A DNA stretch of 64,000 nucleotides. Source: Rhizocola hellebori. Lineage in GTDB: Bacteria > Actinomycetota > Actinomycetes > Mycobacteriales > Micromonosporaceae. Shown piece by piece: positions 40,449 through 49,680 of the stretch. Positions within the stretch are counted from its first letter, which is position 1; every line of letters begins with the position of its first letter. The translations under genes were made by a program, and so were the position numbers. The notes beneath the pieces are model-generated. The model was not told the origin of the DNA. It searched no databases and saw only the letters and a program-made list of their open reading frames with translations. The stretch is from the NCBI RefSeq assembly GCF_016862955.1, contig NZ_BONY01000020.1, forward strand, positions 82,639 through 146,638. Reading direction: 5' to 3'.

Positions 40449-41008
40449 GCGGTGCCCTTCACGCTTGCCTTGACGCGGTCTGGGTACCAGGCGGTGAACT
40501 TGAACGCGCCCACTATCAGCACGGCCGGGATGACCCAGTTCAGCCAGGCGGAGCCGCCGCGGTCGTGCTGAGCGATCAGGCCGAGCACCGCGCAGGCCGC
40601 GAACGTCAGCCCCCACACCAGCGTCAGCGTGCGGTTGACCCGTTTGAACTCGGGCCTCGACCAGAACTGCTGCGGCACCTGCTCGCGGGCGTACTGCTCG
40701 GTGAACGGCACAAAAGCCAGCGAACCGAGCACCACCAACGCCAGCACGCCGCTGGAAATCGCCTGCGAATAGTCCTCCAGCCAGATCAGCTGGCTGCGGT
40801 CGAGGAACAGCCCGGCGACGACCAGCGCGGCGAAGAACACCACCGAGACGATGTCGAGCAGCTTGACCCGGCCGCGCTCGCGCGACGGGATGAGCAGGAT
40901 CACGGCGGCGAGCAATGCGCCCCCTGCCGCGTACTCCCATGTGCTCGGCCCGCACACCACCCAAAAGATGATCCAGGGCACGAAGCCCAGGAACGCCTTA
41001 GCCCCCAC
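40445..41008 (-). CDS. Integral membrane protein, unknown function
   Basis: A 187-residue protein with five to six hydrophobic helices (AFLGFVPWIIFWVVCGPSTWEYAAGGALLAAVILLI, IVSVVFFAALVVAGLFL, LTLVWGLTFAACAVLGLIA, WVIPAVLIVGAFKFTAWY) separated by short charged loops. I do not recognise a named family. GTG start at 41008. Convergent with the PadR/HAAS operon, divergent from 41151. Confidence 0.8.
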   Translation of the reverse strand: MGAKAFLGFVPWIIFWVVCGPSTWEYAAGGALLAAVILLIPSRERGRVKLLDIVSVVFFAALVVAGLFLDRSQLIWLEDYSQAISSGVLALVVLGSLAFVPFTEQYAREQVPQQFWSRPEFKRVNRTLTLVWGLTFAACAVLGLIAQHDRGGSAWLNWVIPAVLIVGAFKFTAWYPDRVKASVKGTA

Positions 41009-41150
41009 CCGCCAAACTTCTCACATTTCCGCTGGTAGTTCCGCTGGTTAGCCAAACAAGCCGGCACTGTCCAATATCGAGGCCGGGCTCCCAAAGCTCG
41101 GCTTGCTCCACTAGCTTCGTGTCAGGGATGAGCGAACGGGGCGTGGGCTG

Positions 41151-42221
41151 ATGCGTGAGGGCTTTCTTTTGGTCGGGCACAACGAGTCCGGACCGATGGC
41201 GTCGGCTGAGGTGGGTGACCGGGTGGCCCGGCCCGCGCTTGGGCCGCCCTGGTTCGCGGTGACCCATGACGTGGAGCGGGTGCTGTTCACCGACTGGCCG
41301 GCCCGGCTGTTCCGGGTGGGCATGCTGCCCGCGGCCACGCCGGAAGAGCAGGCCAACCTCGACTTCGCCGCCTCCAAAATCCGGGCCGACGCCGGGTACA
41401 CCCGGGTGCTCGCGGTCGAGGTGCTGCAGGAGCTGCCGGCGTCGGTCCTGTTCGGCCCGCACGGTGAAAGGGTTGCTCCGATAGCCGACGTTGCGGCCAC
41501 CCTGACGCTGGCCCAGGCGGCCGCGCTGGCCCGGGTCCGCCATCCCGGCGCGGCCATGGCCCGCTCGCGCGTGTGGCGGCGCTGGCTGCAAAGCCGGCCC
41601 GGGCGCAGCTCCGATGTGGACGGTGACCACTCGCACACCCTTGACGACGACGGCTCGCCCATCGGTCGCGGGATGGGGCTGCTCTTCGGCTTGGTGTGGA
41701 AGGCGGCCAGGGCACGCGGCGGCCCGGACGCCTTCCGCCCCGACCCGCACCCGGCCGACGACGGCGACGAGATCCTCCAGCAGCCCTGGTACGACGCGTC
41801 GGCCGCCCTGCTGGACGCGGCCATCGCCGAGGGCGCGCCGAATCTGTTGCAGGACAACGAAGCCGACGTGCTGTGCCAGTCTTGGCGGGCCCACCTGCGC
41901 ACCCGCCGCACGGCCAGCGTGGTGCTGCACGAGGAACGCACCGACCGCTCGTGGCGCACCCTGACCGCGCGCCTGACCGAGGAAGGCGACCTGCACGTGG
42001 AAGGCCAGGACCTCAGCCGGTCGATGGGCGAGTACGAATGGGCCTACACCGTCAAGGCAGCCGACCTGCCCGCGCTCAAAAGCGCCCTGCCCGGCGAAGG
42101 GGACGACCTGCTGGCGATGCTTGCCACCCACTGCACCGGCCGGGAAGCCGACCGGACGCTGCGCGATCTGCTCAAGCAGCACGCCATCCCGCACAGCTTC
42201 TGGAGCCGCATCGACGAGTAG
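41151..42221 (+). CDS. Conserved hypothetical protein, 356 aa
   Basis: A soluble protein rich in Ala/Arg/Asp with no membrane helix. Blocks such as DFAASKIRADAGYTRVLAVEVLQELP, RARGGPDAFRPDPHPADDGDEI and GREADRTLRDLLKQHAIPHSFWSRIDE read as coding sequence. I recognise no named domain; similar proteins are annotated only as hypothetical in actinomycetes. Divergent from the membrane protein at 41008 and followed 43 bp later by a YjbR gene. Confidence 0.75.
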   Translation: MREGFLLVGHNESGPMASAEVGDRVARPALGPPWFAVTHDVERVLFTDWPARLFRVGMLPAATPEEQANLDFAASKIRADAGYTRVLAVEVLQELPASVLFGPHGERVAPIADVAATLTLAQAAALARVRHPGAAMARSRVWRRWLQSRPGRSSDVDGDHSHTLDDDGSPIGRGMGLLFGLVWKAARARGGPDAFRPDPHPADDGDEILQQPWYDASAALLDAAIAEGAPNLLQDNEADVLCQSWRAHLRTRRTASVVLHEERTDRSWRTLTARLTEEGDLHVEGQDLSRSMGEYEWAYTVKAADLPALKSALPGEGDDLLAMLATHCTGREADRTLRDLLKQHAIPHSFWSRIDE

Positions 42222-42264
42222 GCACAAAATCCGCGCCGCTGCTTCGCGCATGCCAAAATGACCT

Positions 42265-42648
42265 ATGGCGACATGGGAGGAAGCCGACGGGATAGCGGCG
42301 GCGCTGCCGGAGGTCGAAGGGGCACCGGACGGTTGGCAGTGGAAGGTGAAGGGCAAAGCCTTCGCCTGGGAACGCCCACTGCGCAAGGGCGATCTGGCTG
42401 AGCTGGGCGAGCACGCCCCGCAGGGCGACATCCTGGCCGCATGGGTGCCTGACCAGGGCGCGAAGGAGGCGCTGCTGGCCGACGAGCATGGCCACTACTT
42501 CACGACCTCGCACTTCAACGGCTATGCGATCGTCCTGGTCAAGCTGGAGTCGATCGACGCGTCGGAGCTGCGCGAGTTGCTCGTGGAAGCATGGCTCGCC
42601 CGGGCGCCCAAGCGCCTGGCCAAGCAGTTTCTCGACGCCGCGGTGTAA
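42265..42648 (+). CDS. MmcQ/YjbR family DNA-binding-like protein
   Basis: A 127-residue protein of the MmcQ/YjbR fold: EEADGIAAALPEVEGAPDGWQWKVKGKAFAWERPL, YFTTSHFNGYAIVLVKLESID and the helical tail ELRELLVEAWLARAPKRLAKQF. Family members have a CyaY-like fold and are of uncertain function. ATG at 42265. It faces the small minus-strand gene at 42667. Confidence 0.92.
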   Translation: MATWEEADGIAAALPEVEGAPDGWQWKVKGKAFAWERPLRKGDLAELGEHAPQGDILAAWVPDQGAKEALLADEHGHYFTTSHFNGYAIVLVKLESIDASELRELLVEAWLARAPKRLAKQFLDAAV

Positions 42649-42666
42649 GGACCTGCGGCTGTAGAC

Positions 42667-42861
42667 CTATGGAACGGTGCGCTCGATGGCGGCGGCGCCC
42701 CACTCGGCGAGCTCACGGCGAGCCCGCTCGACGTTCTTGGGGGTTGGGTCCTGCCCCTTGGCAATGGCCAGGTCCTCGGGCTCCCAGGGCTGCTCAGCCC
42801 CGGTGCGGAAGATCATGGCAGGACGGTGGATTGGCGTGGCCGGGGTTACATCCTCGAGCAT
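42667..42861 (-). CDS. Small conserved actinobacterial protein, 64 aa
   Basis: A 64-residue protein, MLEDVTPATPIHRPAMIFRTG..., with a conserved-looking core (EQPWEPEDLAIAKGQDPTPKNVERARRELAEWGAAAIERTVP). The motif recurs, to my recollection, in short hypothetical proteins of actinobacteria. A longer start at 42885 is possible. No function is known. Convergent with the YjbR gene, 18 bp apart. Confidence 0.65.
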   Translation of the reverse strand: MLEDVTPATPIHRPAMIFRTGAEQPWEPEDLAIAKGQDPTPKNVERARRELAEWGAAAIERTVP

Positions 42862-42916
42862 GGTTAACTCCCATCTGCCGGACACGCCAAATCTCCCACA
42901 GCATCGAGCCTGATCG

Positions 42917-45139
42917 CTAGACTTTCCCCCGCATTAACCTGGCTGCCTCCACCACGTTGCGCAGAGCTGCTTGCACCTGGGGATAGGTGCGCGTCTTCAA
43001 GCCACAGTCCGGGTTCACCCAAAGCTGCGCGGCGGGAACCGACTTGCTGGCATAGGTGAGCAGCTCCACGACCTCGGCCACGTCAGGGACCCGGGGTGAG
43101 TGGATGTCGTACACGCCTGGGCCCAGCCCGCGGGAGAACGCGGCCGCCGTGGGTTCGGCCAGCACCCGGGCATGCGAGCGGGCCGATTCGATGGTGGTGA
43201 CGTCCGCGTCGAGGGCGTCGATGGCGGCGAACGCGGCAGCGGCGTCGGAATAGCACAGGTGGGTGTGGATCTGGGTGCGGTCGGACGCGCCGGAGGTGGC
43301 GTGCCGGTACGCCTCCACCGCCCACTGTAGATATTCGGCCTGGTCACGCTCGCGCAGCGGGGTCATTTCGCGCAGCGCGGGCTCATCGACCTGGATGATG
43401 TGTATGCCGGCCGTCTCCAGGTCGGTCACCTCCTCCCGCAGCGCCTGCGCCACCTGCCACACCGACTCGGCCAACGGCAGGTCGTGGCGCTTGAACGACC
43501 AGGCGACGATCGTCACCGGCCCGGTGAGCATGCCCTTGACCGGCTTGCCGGTCAGCGACTGCGCGTAGCGTGCCCAGGCCACGGTGATCGGCCGGGTGCG
43601 CTTGACATCGCCGTGCATGATCGGCGGTCGTGTGCACCGCGAGCCGTAGGACTGGACCCAGCCGAACCTGGTGGTGGCAAAGCCTTCCAGGTTCTCGGCG
43701 AAGTACTGCACCATGTCGTTGCGCTCCGGCTCGCCATGCACCAGCACATCCAGGCCCAGCTCCTCCTGCAGCCTGATAACGCGCTGCACCTCCAGCTCGA
43801 TCCGGCGCTCGTATTCCTGCTCATCAATGCGCCCGGCGGCCGCGTCGGCTCGCGTGGCGCGCAGCTCATCGGTCTGCGGGAAGGAGCCGATCGTGGTCAC
43901 CGGCAGCGGCGGCAACTTCAGGTATTCGGCCTGAGCCTTGGCGCGCACCGCATATGGGCTTCGTCGCTGTGCTTTCGGGGAGGCTTTTTCGGGTACCCAG
44001 AAAGGCAGCTCGGTTTGGAATTTGTCGCCTGTCCCGGTGGCGAGCGCGACCACCTCGGCCACCTTCTGCTCGGCGAAAGCGAGCCTTTCGCGCAGCCCCG
44101 GCTCCAGCTCGGTCTCCACCTCGACGTCGTAGGGCACATGAAGCAGCGAGCACGAGGTGCTGACGACGACCTCGCTTGCCATGGCGCGCAACGCCTCCAG
44201 GGTCACCCGGGCGCTGCCCAGATCGGTGCGCCACACCTCGCGGCCGGAGACCACCCCGGCCACAATCGTCTTTCCTGCCAGCGCTTCCAAGCCATCGGTC
44301 GTGCCGCGCACCAGGTCGACCGCCACCGCTTCCACACCGGTGGCGGCAATCGCCTGCAACGCATCCCCGAGCTCGCCGAAGTAGGAAGCCAATAGCAGCC
44401 TGGGCCGTTCGCCAAGGTTGGCCAGGCGCTGGTAGGCGCGCTTGGCCGCGTCCAGCTCCGCCTCGGTGCGGTCAAGCACCAGCGCCGGCTCGTCGAGCTG
44501 AACCCACGGCACGCCTTCGGCGTCCAGCCGGGCCAGCAGCTGTGCGTAGGTGACCAGCACGTCGTCGAGTCGGTCCAGCGGCTGGAAGCCGTCCGGGCTG
44601 TCCGGGGCCGCCTGCGAGAGCAGCAGGAAGGTGAGCGGGCCCAACAGCACCGGACGGGTGATCAGGCCAAGCTCACGCGCCTCCCGGAACTCGCTGACCG
44701 GCTTGTCGGCCCGCAGCCGGAACACGGTGTCCGGCCCGATTTCGGGCACCAGGTAGTGATAGTTGGTGTCGAACCACTTCGTCATCGGCAACGGCGCGAC
44801 CGAGTCGTTGCCGCGGGCCATCGCGAAGTAGGCGTCAAGGGAGTGATGCTTGCGGTAGCGATCGGGAATCGCGTCGAGCAGGATCGCCGTGTCGAGCATC
44901 TGGTCGTAGTAGGAGAACGTGTTCGACGGCAGCTGGGTCAGGCCCAGCTGCGCCAGTCTGAGCCAGGTCTGCTTGCGCAGCTCGCGTCCGGTGTCATGCA
45001 GCTGCTCGGCCGTGATCGCACCGTCCCAATAGGACTCCAGTGCGCGCTTGAGTTCCCGGCGCGGCCCGATCCTGGGATAGCCCAAAACCGTGGATCCGCC
45101 AATTGTCACTTCATCGTTGGAGATTGTCACAGGCGGCAT
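42917..45139 (-). CDS. metE: Cobalamin-independent methionine synthase
   Basis: A 740-residue 5-methyltetrahydropteroyltriglutamate-homocysteine S-methyltransferase. N-terminal GYPRIGPRRELKRALESYW, C-terminal catalytic domain with zinc ligands in HTHLCYS (His and Cys), the Glu of TIESARSH and the Cys of NPDCGLKTR. It makes methionine from homocysteine without vitamin B12. The ATG at 45139 is used (a GTG at 45130 is also possible); a longer frame to 45220 is not supported. The 95 bp upstream are too short for a typical cobalamin riboswitch and I see none. Confidence 0.97.
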   Translation of the reverse strand: MPPVTISNDEVTIGGSTVLGYPRIGPRRELKRALESYWDGAITAEQLHDTGRELRKQTWLRLAQLGLTQLPSNTFSYYDQMLDTAILLDAIPDRYRKHHSLDAYFAMARGNDSVAPLPMTKWFDTNYHYLVPEIGPDTVFRLRADKPVSEFREARELGLITRPVLLGPLTFLLLSQAAPDSPDGFQPLDRLDDVLVTYAQLLARLDAEGVPWVQLDEPALVLDRTEAELDAAKRAYQRLANLGERPRLLLASYFGELGDALQAIAATGVEAVAVDLVRGTTDGLEALAGKTIVAGVVSGREVWRTDLGSARVTLEALRAMASEVVVSTSCSLLHVPYDVEVETELEPGLRERLAFAEQKVAEVVALATGTGDKFQTELPFWVPEKASPKAQRRSPYAVRAKAQAEYLKLPPLPVTTIGSFPQTDELRATRADAAAGRIDEQEYERRIELEVQRVIRLQEELGLDVLVHGEPERNDMVQYFAENLEGFATTRFGWVQSYGSRCTRPPIMHGDVKRTRPITVAWARYAQSLTGKPVKGMLTGPVTIVAWSFKRHDLPLAESVWQVAQALREEVTDLETAGIHIIQVDEPALREMTPLRERDQAEYLQWAVEAYRHATSGASDRTQIHTHLCYSDAAAAFAAIDALDADVTTIESARSHARVLAEPTAAAFSRGLGPGVYDIHSPRVPDVAEVVELLTYASKSVPAAQLWVNPDCGLKTRTYPQVQAALRNVVEAARLMRGKV

Positions 45140-45234
45140 TCTGTGGCGAACCCGATTGGTCCCGCCGGGTCGATCACGGCGGCTTATAGGTCGCGGTTTG
45201 ACGCCCGCGGCCAGGCGCACGTAGCTTCTCCAAG

Positions 45235-45867
45235 GTGATCATCGGGGTCTTCCTAGCCACCGCGGAAACTGTCGCGCCACTGCTGCGCACGCCGGAACTC
45301 GAGAGCCGATGGCATGAACCGAGCGCCCTGGCCGACTTCCGCATCAGCGGCCTCGCAGGTCACCTAGCTCGCGCTGTCCTCAACGTGGAGCGATACCTCG
45401 ATGCCCCTGTGCCCCATGGCATTGAGCCGATGGATGCGGTCACCTACTTCCGGACGACGGGCGCAGACGCCGACGATCCGGCCGACCCCATACACAGGGT
45501 GATCCGTGAGCGCGGCGAGCAGGCCGCCGAGGGTGGGCCGACAGCCCTGGCCGGCCAATACGATTCGGCTCGCGCCAGATTGGGCGAGCGGCTCAGCGGC
45601 TTGTCTGTCGGCCAACCTGTGTTGATGTTCGATCGCCACGTGCTGTTGCTCGGCGAATGCCTGCTGACGCGCCTGGTCGAGCTTGCCGTGCACACCGATG
45701 ACCTCGCGGTCAGTCTGGGCCTGCCCACACCCGATGTCGGCGACCAAGCGATGGACTTAGTTGTCACGACCCTGAGCCGGATCTCACGCCAGCGACACGG
45801 TTCGCTGGCTGTCCTGCGAGCGTTTTCGCGGCGCGAGCGGACGTCATCGAACATCGCCGCGTTCTGA
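45235..45867 (+). CDS. DinB/MDMPI-like protein (maleylpyruvate isomerase N-terminal domain family)
   Basis: A 210-residue four-helix-bundle protein: LESRWHEPSALADFRISGLAGHLARAVLNVERYL at the start and ELAVHTDDLAVSLGLP toward the C-terminus, with histidines placed as in mycothiol-dependent metal-binding DinB proteins. Possible role: a mycothiol-dependent transferase or isomerase. GTG start at 45235; it is divergent from metE. Substrate unknown. Confidence 0.85.
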   Translation: MIIGVFLATAETVAPLLRTPELESRWHEPSALADFRISGLAGHLARAVLNVERYLDAPVPHGIEPMDAVTYFRTTGADADDPADPIHRVIRERGEQAAEGGPTALAGQYDSARARLGERLSGLSVGQPVLMFDRHVLLLGECLLTRLVELAVHTDDLAVSLGLPTPDVGDQAMDLVVTTLSRISRQRHGSLAVLRAFSRRERTSSNIAAF

Positions 45868-45913
45868 ATTAACGCGGGCGCCTACGGGTGCGGCCCGCGG
45901 GCATACTGGGGCG

Positions 45914-46828
45914 ATGGAAACCGGGCCGCCGCTTCGCGACATCGCGTGCTACGTGATTGTCGCGCAGCAGCTGAGCTTCTCCGGGGCGGCCACCCGGCTC
46001 GGCATGTCCCAGCCCGCGGTGAGCCAGACCATCGCCCGCCTGGAGCGCACCCTCGATCTGCGCCTGTTCGACCGCAGCAGCCGGGAGGTGCAGCTCACCG
46101 AGGCCGGCAAGCTGCTGCTGCCGCACGCCGAGGAGCTGCTGGAACGGGCCCAGGGTTTCGCCGCGGAGGCGGCCCGGCTGGCGATCCCGGCCCGCGAATC
46201 AATTCGGCTGGCTTATTGCCCGCTGACCGGCACACTCGCGGCGCGGGTGGTGCAATGGCTGGCCCGCCGCACACCCGCGATCCGGGTGCAGCTGCGCCCG
46301 ACCGGCTGGAGTTCGGCCACCGCCGACCTCGCCCGCGATGCGGTGGCCATCATGAGCGCCCCCTTCCCGCCCGAGTTCGCCACCACCGGCCGGTTCCACA
46401 TCGCCGTCAACCACCTGGCGGTGCCCGCCACCGACCCGCTCGCGCAGGCCCAGCGGATTTCCCTTGAGCAGCTCAACCGCCGCACCGTGCTGATGCCCCG
46501 GCACCGCCCGCCGGGCAGCGTGTGGGCCGAGCTGACCTTCCGCCTGCAGTCGGCCAACGTCGTCTTCCACGACGGCGACGAGCACGACAACTGGACCACC
46601 GCGCTGGACCTGGTGGCCGCCGGGCGCGGGGTGCTGCCCGCGCCGATCCCGCTGGTCGACATGGTCCGCCGCCCGGACGTGGCGTTCGTCCCGTTCGACG
46701 CGAAGCTGGCGATGACCTACGGCATCGTCTGGTCCTCCGAACACGCCACCGCCCAGACCCTCGCTCTGGTTCAGGCAATTCAGGACCATCTGCGCACCGG
46801 CGGGCGCTCACGCGCCGTCGCTCGTTAG
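45914..46828 (+). CDS. LysR-family transcriptional regulator
   Basis: A 304-residue regulator: N-terminal winged HTH (RDIACYVIVAQQLSFSGAATRLGMSQPAVSQTIARLERTLDLRLFDRSSREVQLTEAGK) and a periplasmic-binding-like effector domain (IRLAYCPLTGTLAARVVQWLARRTPAIRVQL). No obvious divergent target; nearest neighbours are the DinB-like gene upstream and the small gene and NUDIX gene downstream. ATG at 45914. Confidence 0.95.
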   Translation: METGPPLRDIACYVIVAQQLSFSGAATRLGMSQPAVSQTIARLERTLDLRLFDRSSREVQLTEAGKLLLPHAEELLERAQGFAAEAARLAIPARESIRLAYCPLTGTLAARVVQWLARRTPAIRVQLRPTGWSSATADLARDAVAIMSAPFPPEFATTGRFHIAVNHLAVPATDPLAQAQRISLEQLNRRTVLMPRHRPPGSVWAELTFRLQSANVVFHDGDEHDNWTTALDLVAAGRGVLPAPIPLVDMVRRPDVAFVPFDAKLAMTYGIVWSSEHATAQTLALVQAIQDHLRTGGRSRAVAR

Positions 46829-46889
46829 CGAAGATTGAACCCGCCGCCCGCGGGGCATACACACGCCGACCACAGTGGAGGGAGCCGAC

Positions 46890-47213
46890 ATGATGCCCGA
46901 GCTTGCCGCCGTCGAGCCACGGGACATTCTCTGGCAAGCCGCGCATCTGCTCCCGCGCCTGGCCGGCAGCACGGTCACCGGCGGTGACGTGGTCCAGGCC
47001 CTGGTGGCCACCGCCACTCGGCACTTCCCCTCCGCCCAGGCCGCCCAGGACGCGGCCGAACAGGCCCTGGCCCGCCTCGGCAGTTACGTGCTCGTGCACT
47101 GCGGCAGCATCTCCCCCACCCTGCAGGACTGGCTCGACGGCTGCGCCACCCGCACCGCCACCTGGGCCATGAAGGCCGCCGCCGAGCAACCCCTGCTGGA
47201 ACTCGCGAGCTGA
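46890..47213 (+). CDS. Small helical hypothetical protein
   Basis: A 107-residue Ala/Leu-rich helical protein (AVEPRDILWQAAHLLPRLAGSTVTGGDVVQALVATATRHF). No named domain. The start at ATG 46890 follows GGAGGG; an upstream GTG at 46875 is possible. Its stop shares bases with the NUDIX gene start (TGATG), so the two are translationally coupled. Confidence 0.75.
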   Translation: MMPELAAVEPRDILWQAAHLLPRLAGSTVTGGDVVQALVATATRHFPSAQAAQDAAEQALARLGSYVLVHCGSISPTLQDWLDGCATRTATWAMKAAAEQPLLELAS

Positions 47214-47614
47214 TGGCCTCGCCGATCGACAAGGTGGCCTGGATTCTGGTCAGGTCGGGCAAACTGCTGAGCTCCCGCAACCATGGCATCGACATCTTCT
47301 ACATGCCTGGCGGCCGGCGGGAGCGGGGCGAGAGCGACCTCGACACCCTGCTGCGTGAGGTGAAGGAAGAGCTGACGGTCGACATAGCGACCGACACGGT
47401 TCAGCACATCGGCACGTTCACGGCGCAGGCACACGCTCAGCCCGAAGGTGTCCTCTGCGTGATGGCGTGCTACTCCGCCGACTACACCGGTGAGCTGGCG
47501 GCCAGCAGCGAGATAGCCGAAATCGCCTGGCTTGGCTATGCCGACCGGGATCGGGTGTCCGGTGTGGACCGCGAGGTCATGGAGCACCTTCACGCCCACG
47601 GACTGCTCGGCTAG
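47213..47614 (+). CDS. NUDIX hydrolase
   Basis: A 133-residue NUDIX enzyme with the complete box GGRRERGESDLDTLLREVKEEL (GX5EX7REUXEE), which binds Mg and hydrolyses nucleoside diphosphates linked to X. Substrate cannot be predicted. Translationally coupled to the upstream small gene (TGATG overlap) and ended by the terminator at 47621. Confidence 0.93.
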   Translation: MASPIDKVAWILVRSGKLLSSRNHGIDIFYMPGGRRERGESDLDTLLREVKEELTVDIATDTVQHIGTFTAQAHAQPEGVLCVMACYSADYTGELAASSEIAEIAWLGYADRDRVSGVDREVMEHLHAHGLLG

Positions 47615-47620
47615 CCAATG

Positions 47621-47653
47621 AAGCGGCGCCCGGGTGGAGCCGGGCGCCGCTTT
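47621..47653. terminator. Bidirectional hairpin terminator
   Basis: A perfect 13-bp stem (AAGCGGCGCCCGG with CCGGGCGCCGCTT) and a 6-base loop followed by T, positioned between the convergent NUDIX and Fn3 genes. Strong intrinsic terminator for both. Confidence 0.85.
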
Positions 47654-47668
47654 GTCCTATGACACGCG

Positions 47669-48124
47669 TCAGCAGTCGGTGTTGTTCAATTGGAAAGGTT
47701 CGCTCTGCGCCGAAGCGTTGCCCGACGTGTCGACCGCGTCGACGGTGAAGGAGTTGATGCCCTCGGCCGGCGCCTCGAGCACGGTGCGCCCGACGTTGCT
47801 GGTGACGCCGATGACCCAGCTGCTCACGCCGGAGCGCACGCCGTTGACATAGAACCGGTAGAGCAGCCGCGACTGCGCGTCGGTGTTGTCAGTGGACGGA
47901 TCCCAGCCCAATCCGAAATTGTCGGTCAGGAAATGGGCGGTCACGCCGACGTTGTCCGTCGACGGGTTCCACGCCAGCGTCACCGAGGTCGCAGTGGCGG
48001 CGGTGAGGCGAAAGTTGCCCGGCGTCGTGGGTGGGGTGGTGTCACCCGCCGCCAGGGCTTGACCCGGTACCCACATAAATAGCAGGAGAATCGCCCCGGA
48101 CAGGGCGATGGTTCGTTTGCGCAT
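47669..48124 (-). CDS. Secreted Fn3-like protein
   Basis: A 151-residue exported protein. Signal peptide (MRKRTIALSGAILLLFMWVPGQALA) followed by a fibronectin type III start (DTTPPTTPGNFRLTAATATSVTLAWNPSTDNVGV) with a partly repeated WDPSTDN segment and the second half VLEAPAEGINSFTVDAVDTSGNAS. Start at 48124 follows GAGGAGACC. Such domains occur in secreted polysaccharide-active enzymes, but no catalytic domain is present, so it is probably a binding or structural protein. Confidence 0.85.
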   Translation of the reverse strand: MRKRTIALSGAILLLFMWVPGQALAAGDTTPPTTPGNFRLTAATATSVTLAWNPSTDNVGVTAHFLTDNFGLGWDPSTDNTDAQSRLLYRFYVNGVRSGVSSWVIGVTSNVGRTVLEAPAEGINSFTVDAVDTSGNASAQSEPFQLNNTDC

Positions 48125-48289
48125 GCCGGTCTCCTCAGGATCGTCAACAATGACGCTTGCCGACATACACGGATCGCCACGTATCGAGGTTCAGGCAGCC
48201 ACACCTGTTGCGGTGCAATCAGTCTCCACATTGGAGGGTGGGCTCGGCCGCCGTCACCGCCACCAACCACGACGGCCGAGACCACCCCG

Positions 48290-49444
48290 CTATACGCCCG
48301 AGGCCCTCGGCCTCAGGCCGGCCCAGAACACCAGCGCCGCACCGGCCGCGGACAGCAGGACGCCCAGGGCCATCAAGGCCCAGACGTTGTCACCGGTGAG
48401 CGGGAGCCCGCCGCCCTGCCCCGAACCGGCCACGGTGATCGGGAGCTCCAGATAGCGCACCGATTCGTGATCGGCGGCGATGCCGCTGGCCACCAGCTGA
48501 TGGTTACCGGAAAGGTCGGCCGGGATCGTCACCTCGACCGAGAAGGCGCCGCTCTCGTCGCAGACGGTGGTACCCAGCAGCTGCGGTGTCGAATAGACGG
48601 AGATGGCTACGTCGGCCGAGGGGGCGAAGCCTGCGCCCGACACGACGGTCTTGCGTGCGCCGGAGCCGATGCTGGAACCCGCGCTGCTGACCAGCGCACC
48701 GCTGGCCGCCGCGGGCGCGGCCGGCACCGACCACACCACGATCGTCGCCGCCGAGGCGGTATGAGCGGACCCGGTCGGCGGCTCACCATAGAACTCGCCG
48801 GTGAGGTAAAGCGGCCCAAAGCTTTCCGCGGTCACCGCCGTCGTGAAACGACCGTCGCTGTCGGTGTGCAGGCCGGTGAACTCACGGCCCTTGCCATCGG
48901 CGTCGATGGAATGCAGCCGGAACTGGCTCGCCTTGTCCGCCAGCGGCACGCCGGCCGCGGTGGTGAGGCGCCCGGCCACGGTGAAGGTGGTGCCGAAGAC
49001 GACGATGGGGGCGGTCGCCGTCATGGTCACCCGGGTCGGCTCGCACGGGCCGTTGCCCAGGCCGAAGTTGTTTGCCGAAGCGGTCCAGGCCTGGTCGATC
49101 TGCGCGGTGGCCTCGCCGGTGAGCTTGGCGGACGAGGCCAGCTCGTAGAAGGCGGTGTGCGTCGCATCGTCGGCGAGGGTCAGCGCGATGTCCACCGGGC
49201 CGGCGGACTGCACCTTCGCGCTGATTTTGGCGGGTGGCTGCACGCCGGTGGTTCCGGCCACGCCGGTGAGATAGAAGCGCCATTTGCCGGCGTGCTCCCC
49301 CTCGCCGCAGCCGGCCCAATCGGTCGGCAGGTTCGTGTTCACGGTGACCACGGCAAGCACACCCGCATTTGCCGTGCTCGGCGGTAAGAGCCATCCGGCC
49401 GCCGCAGCGCACATCGCCACGACCGCGCGCAGTTTCCCACTCAT
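48290..49444 (-). CDS. Cell-wall-anchored surface protein (LPLTG)
   Basis: A 384-residue surface protein: Sec signal (MSGKLRAVVAMCAAAAGWLLPPSTANA), several beta-rich domains (TTFTVAGRLTTAAGVPLADKASQF, DSDGRFTTAVT) and a sortase sorting signal, LPLTG followed by a hydrophobic helix and Arg-rich tail (LRPRASG). Expected to be linked to peptidoglycan by a class A- or E-like sortase encoded elsewhere. Upstream is a palindromic region at 49535. ATG at 49444 begins the signal peptide. Confidence 0.87.
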   Translation of the reverse strand: MSGKLRAVVAMCAAAAGWLLPPSTANAGVLAVVTVNTNLPTDWAGCGEGEHAGKWRFYLTGVAGTTGVQPPAKISAKVQSAGPVDIALTLADDATHTAFYELASSAKLTGEATAQIDQAWTASANNFGLGNGPCEPTRVTMTATAPIVVFGTTFTVAGRLTTAAGVPLADKASQFRLHSIDADGKGREFTGLHTDSDGRFTTAVTAESFGPLYLTGEFYGEPPTGSAHTASAATIVVWSVPAAPAAASGALVSSAGSSIGSGARKTVVSGAGFAPSADVAISVYSTPQLLGTTVCDESGAFSVEVTIPADLSGNHQLVASGIAADHESVRYLELPITVAGSGQGGGLPLTGDNVWALMALGVLLSAAGAALVFWAGLRPRASGV

Positions 49445-49534
49445 AGGCGTTTCCCTTTGGCTGCAAGACAATCTGCGGACGATGGAACGCTAGAGGTGCC
49501 GAGCGGCGCTCCACAACGTGAAACCTCATTGACA

Positions 49535-49559
49535 GACCTATTAGGTCGACTATTCGACC
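49535..49559. promoter_or_regulatory. Two overlapping palindromes upstream of surface and esterase genes
   Basis: GACCTA-T-TAGGTC (49535-49547, perfect 6-1-6) overlaps GGTCGA-CTAT-TCGACC (49544-49559, perfect 6-4-6). The first matches the palindrome at 26073. The interval lies between the divergent LPLTG protein gene (49444) and the esterase gene (49681) and probably regulates one or both. Confidence 0.5.
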
Positions 49560-49680
49560 AACTTGCTCATGTCCATGCCCGACGGTCTTAACCCGGACGG
49601 GGTCGGCTTGACTGGTCGCGCTCGCGCGAGTTTACTCACTCACAGTGCATAATTAGTACCTTCGATGACGATGGTGCTCG

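Noticed and set aside
45140..45234. A cobalamin riboswitch before metE
   Set aside because: Only about 95 bp separate metE from the divergent gene and no B12-box-like sequence was seen.
45873..45899. A 7-bp GC hairpin between the DinB-like and LysR genes
   Set aside because: Short stem with a 13-base loop, easily found by chance in this GC-rich sequence and overlapping the probable LysR promoter region.
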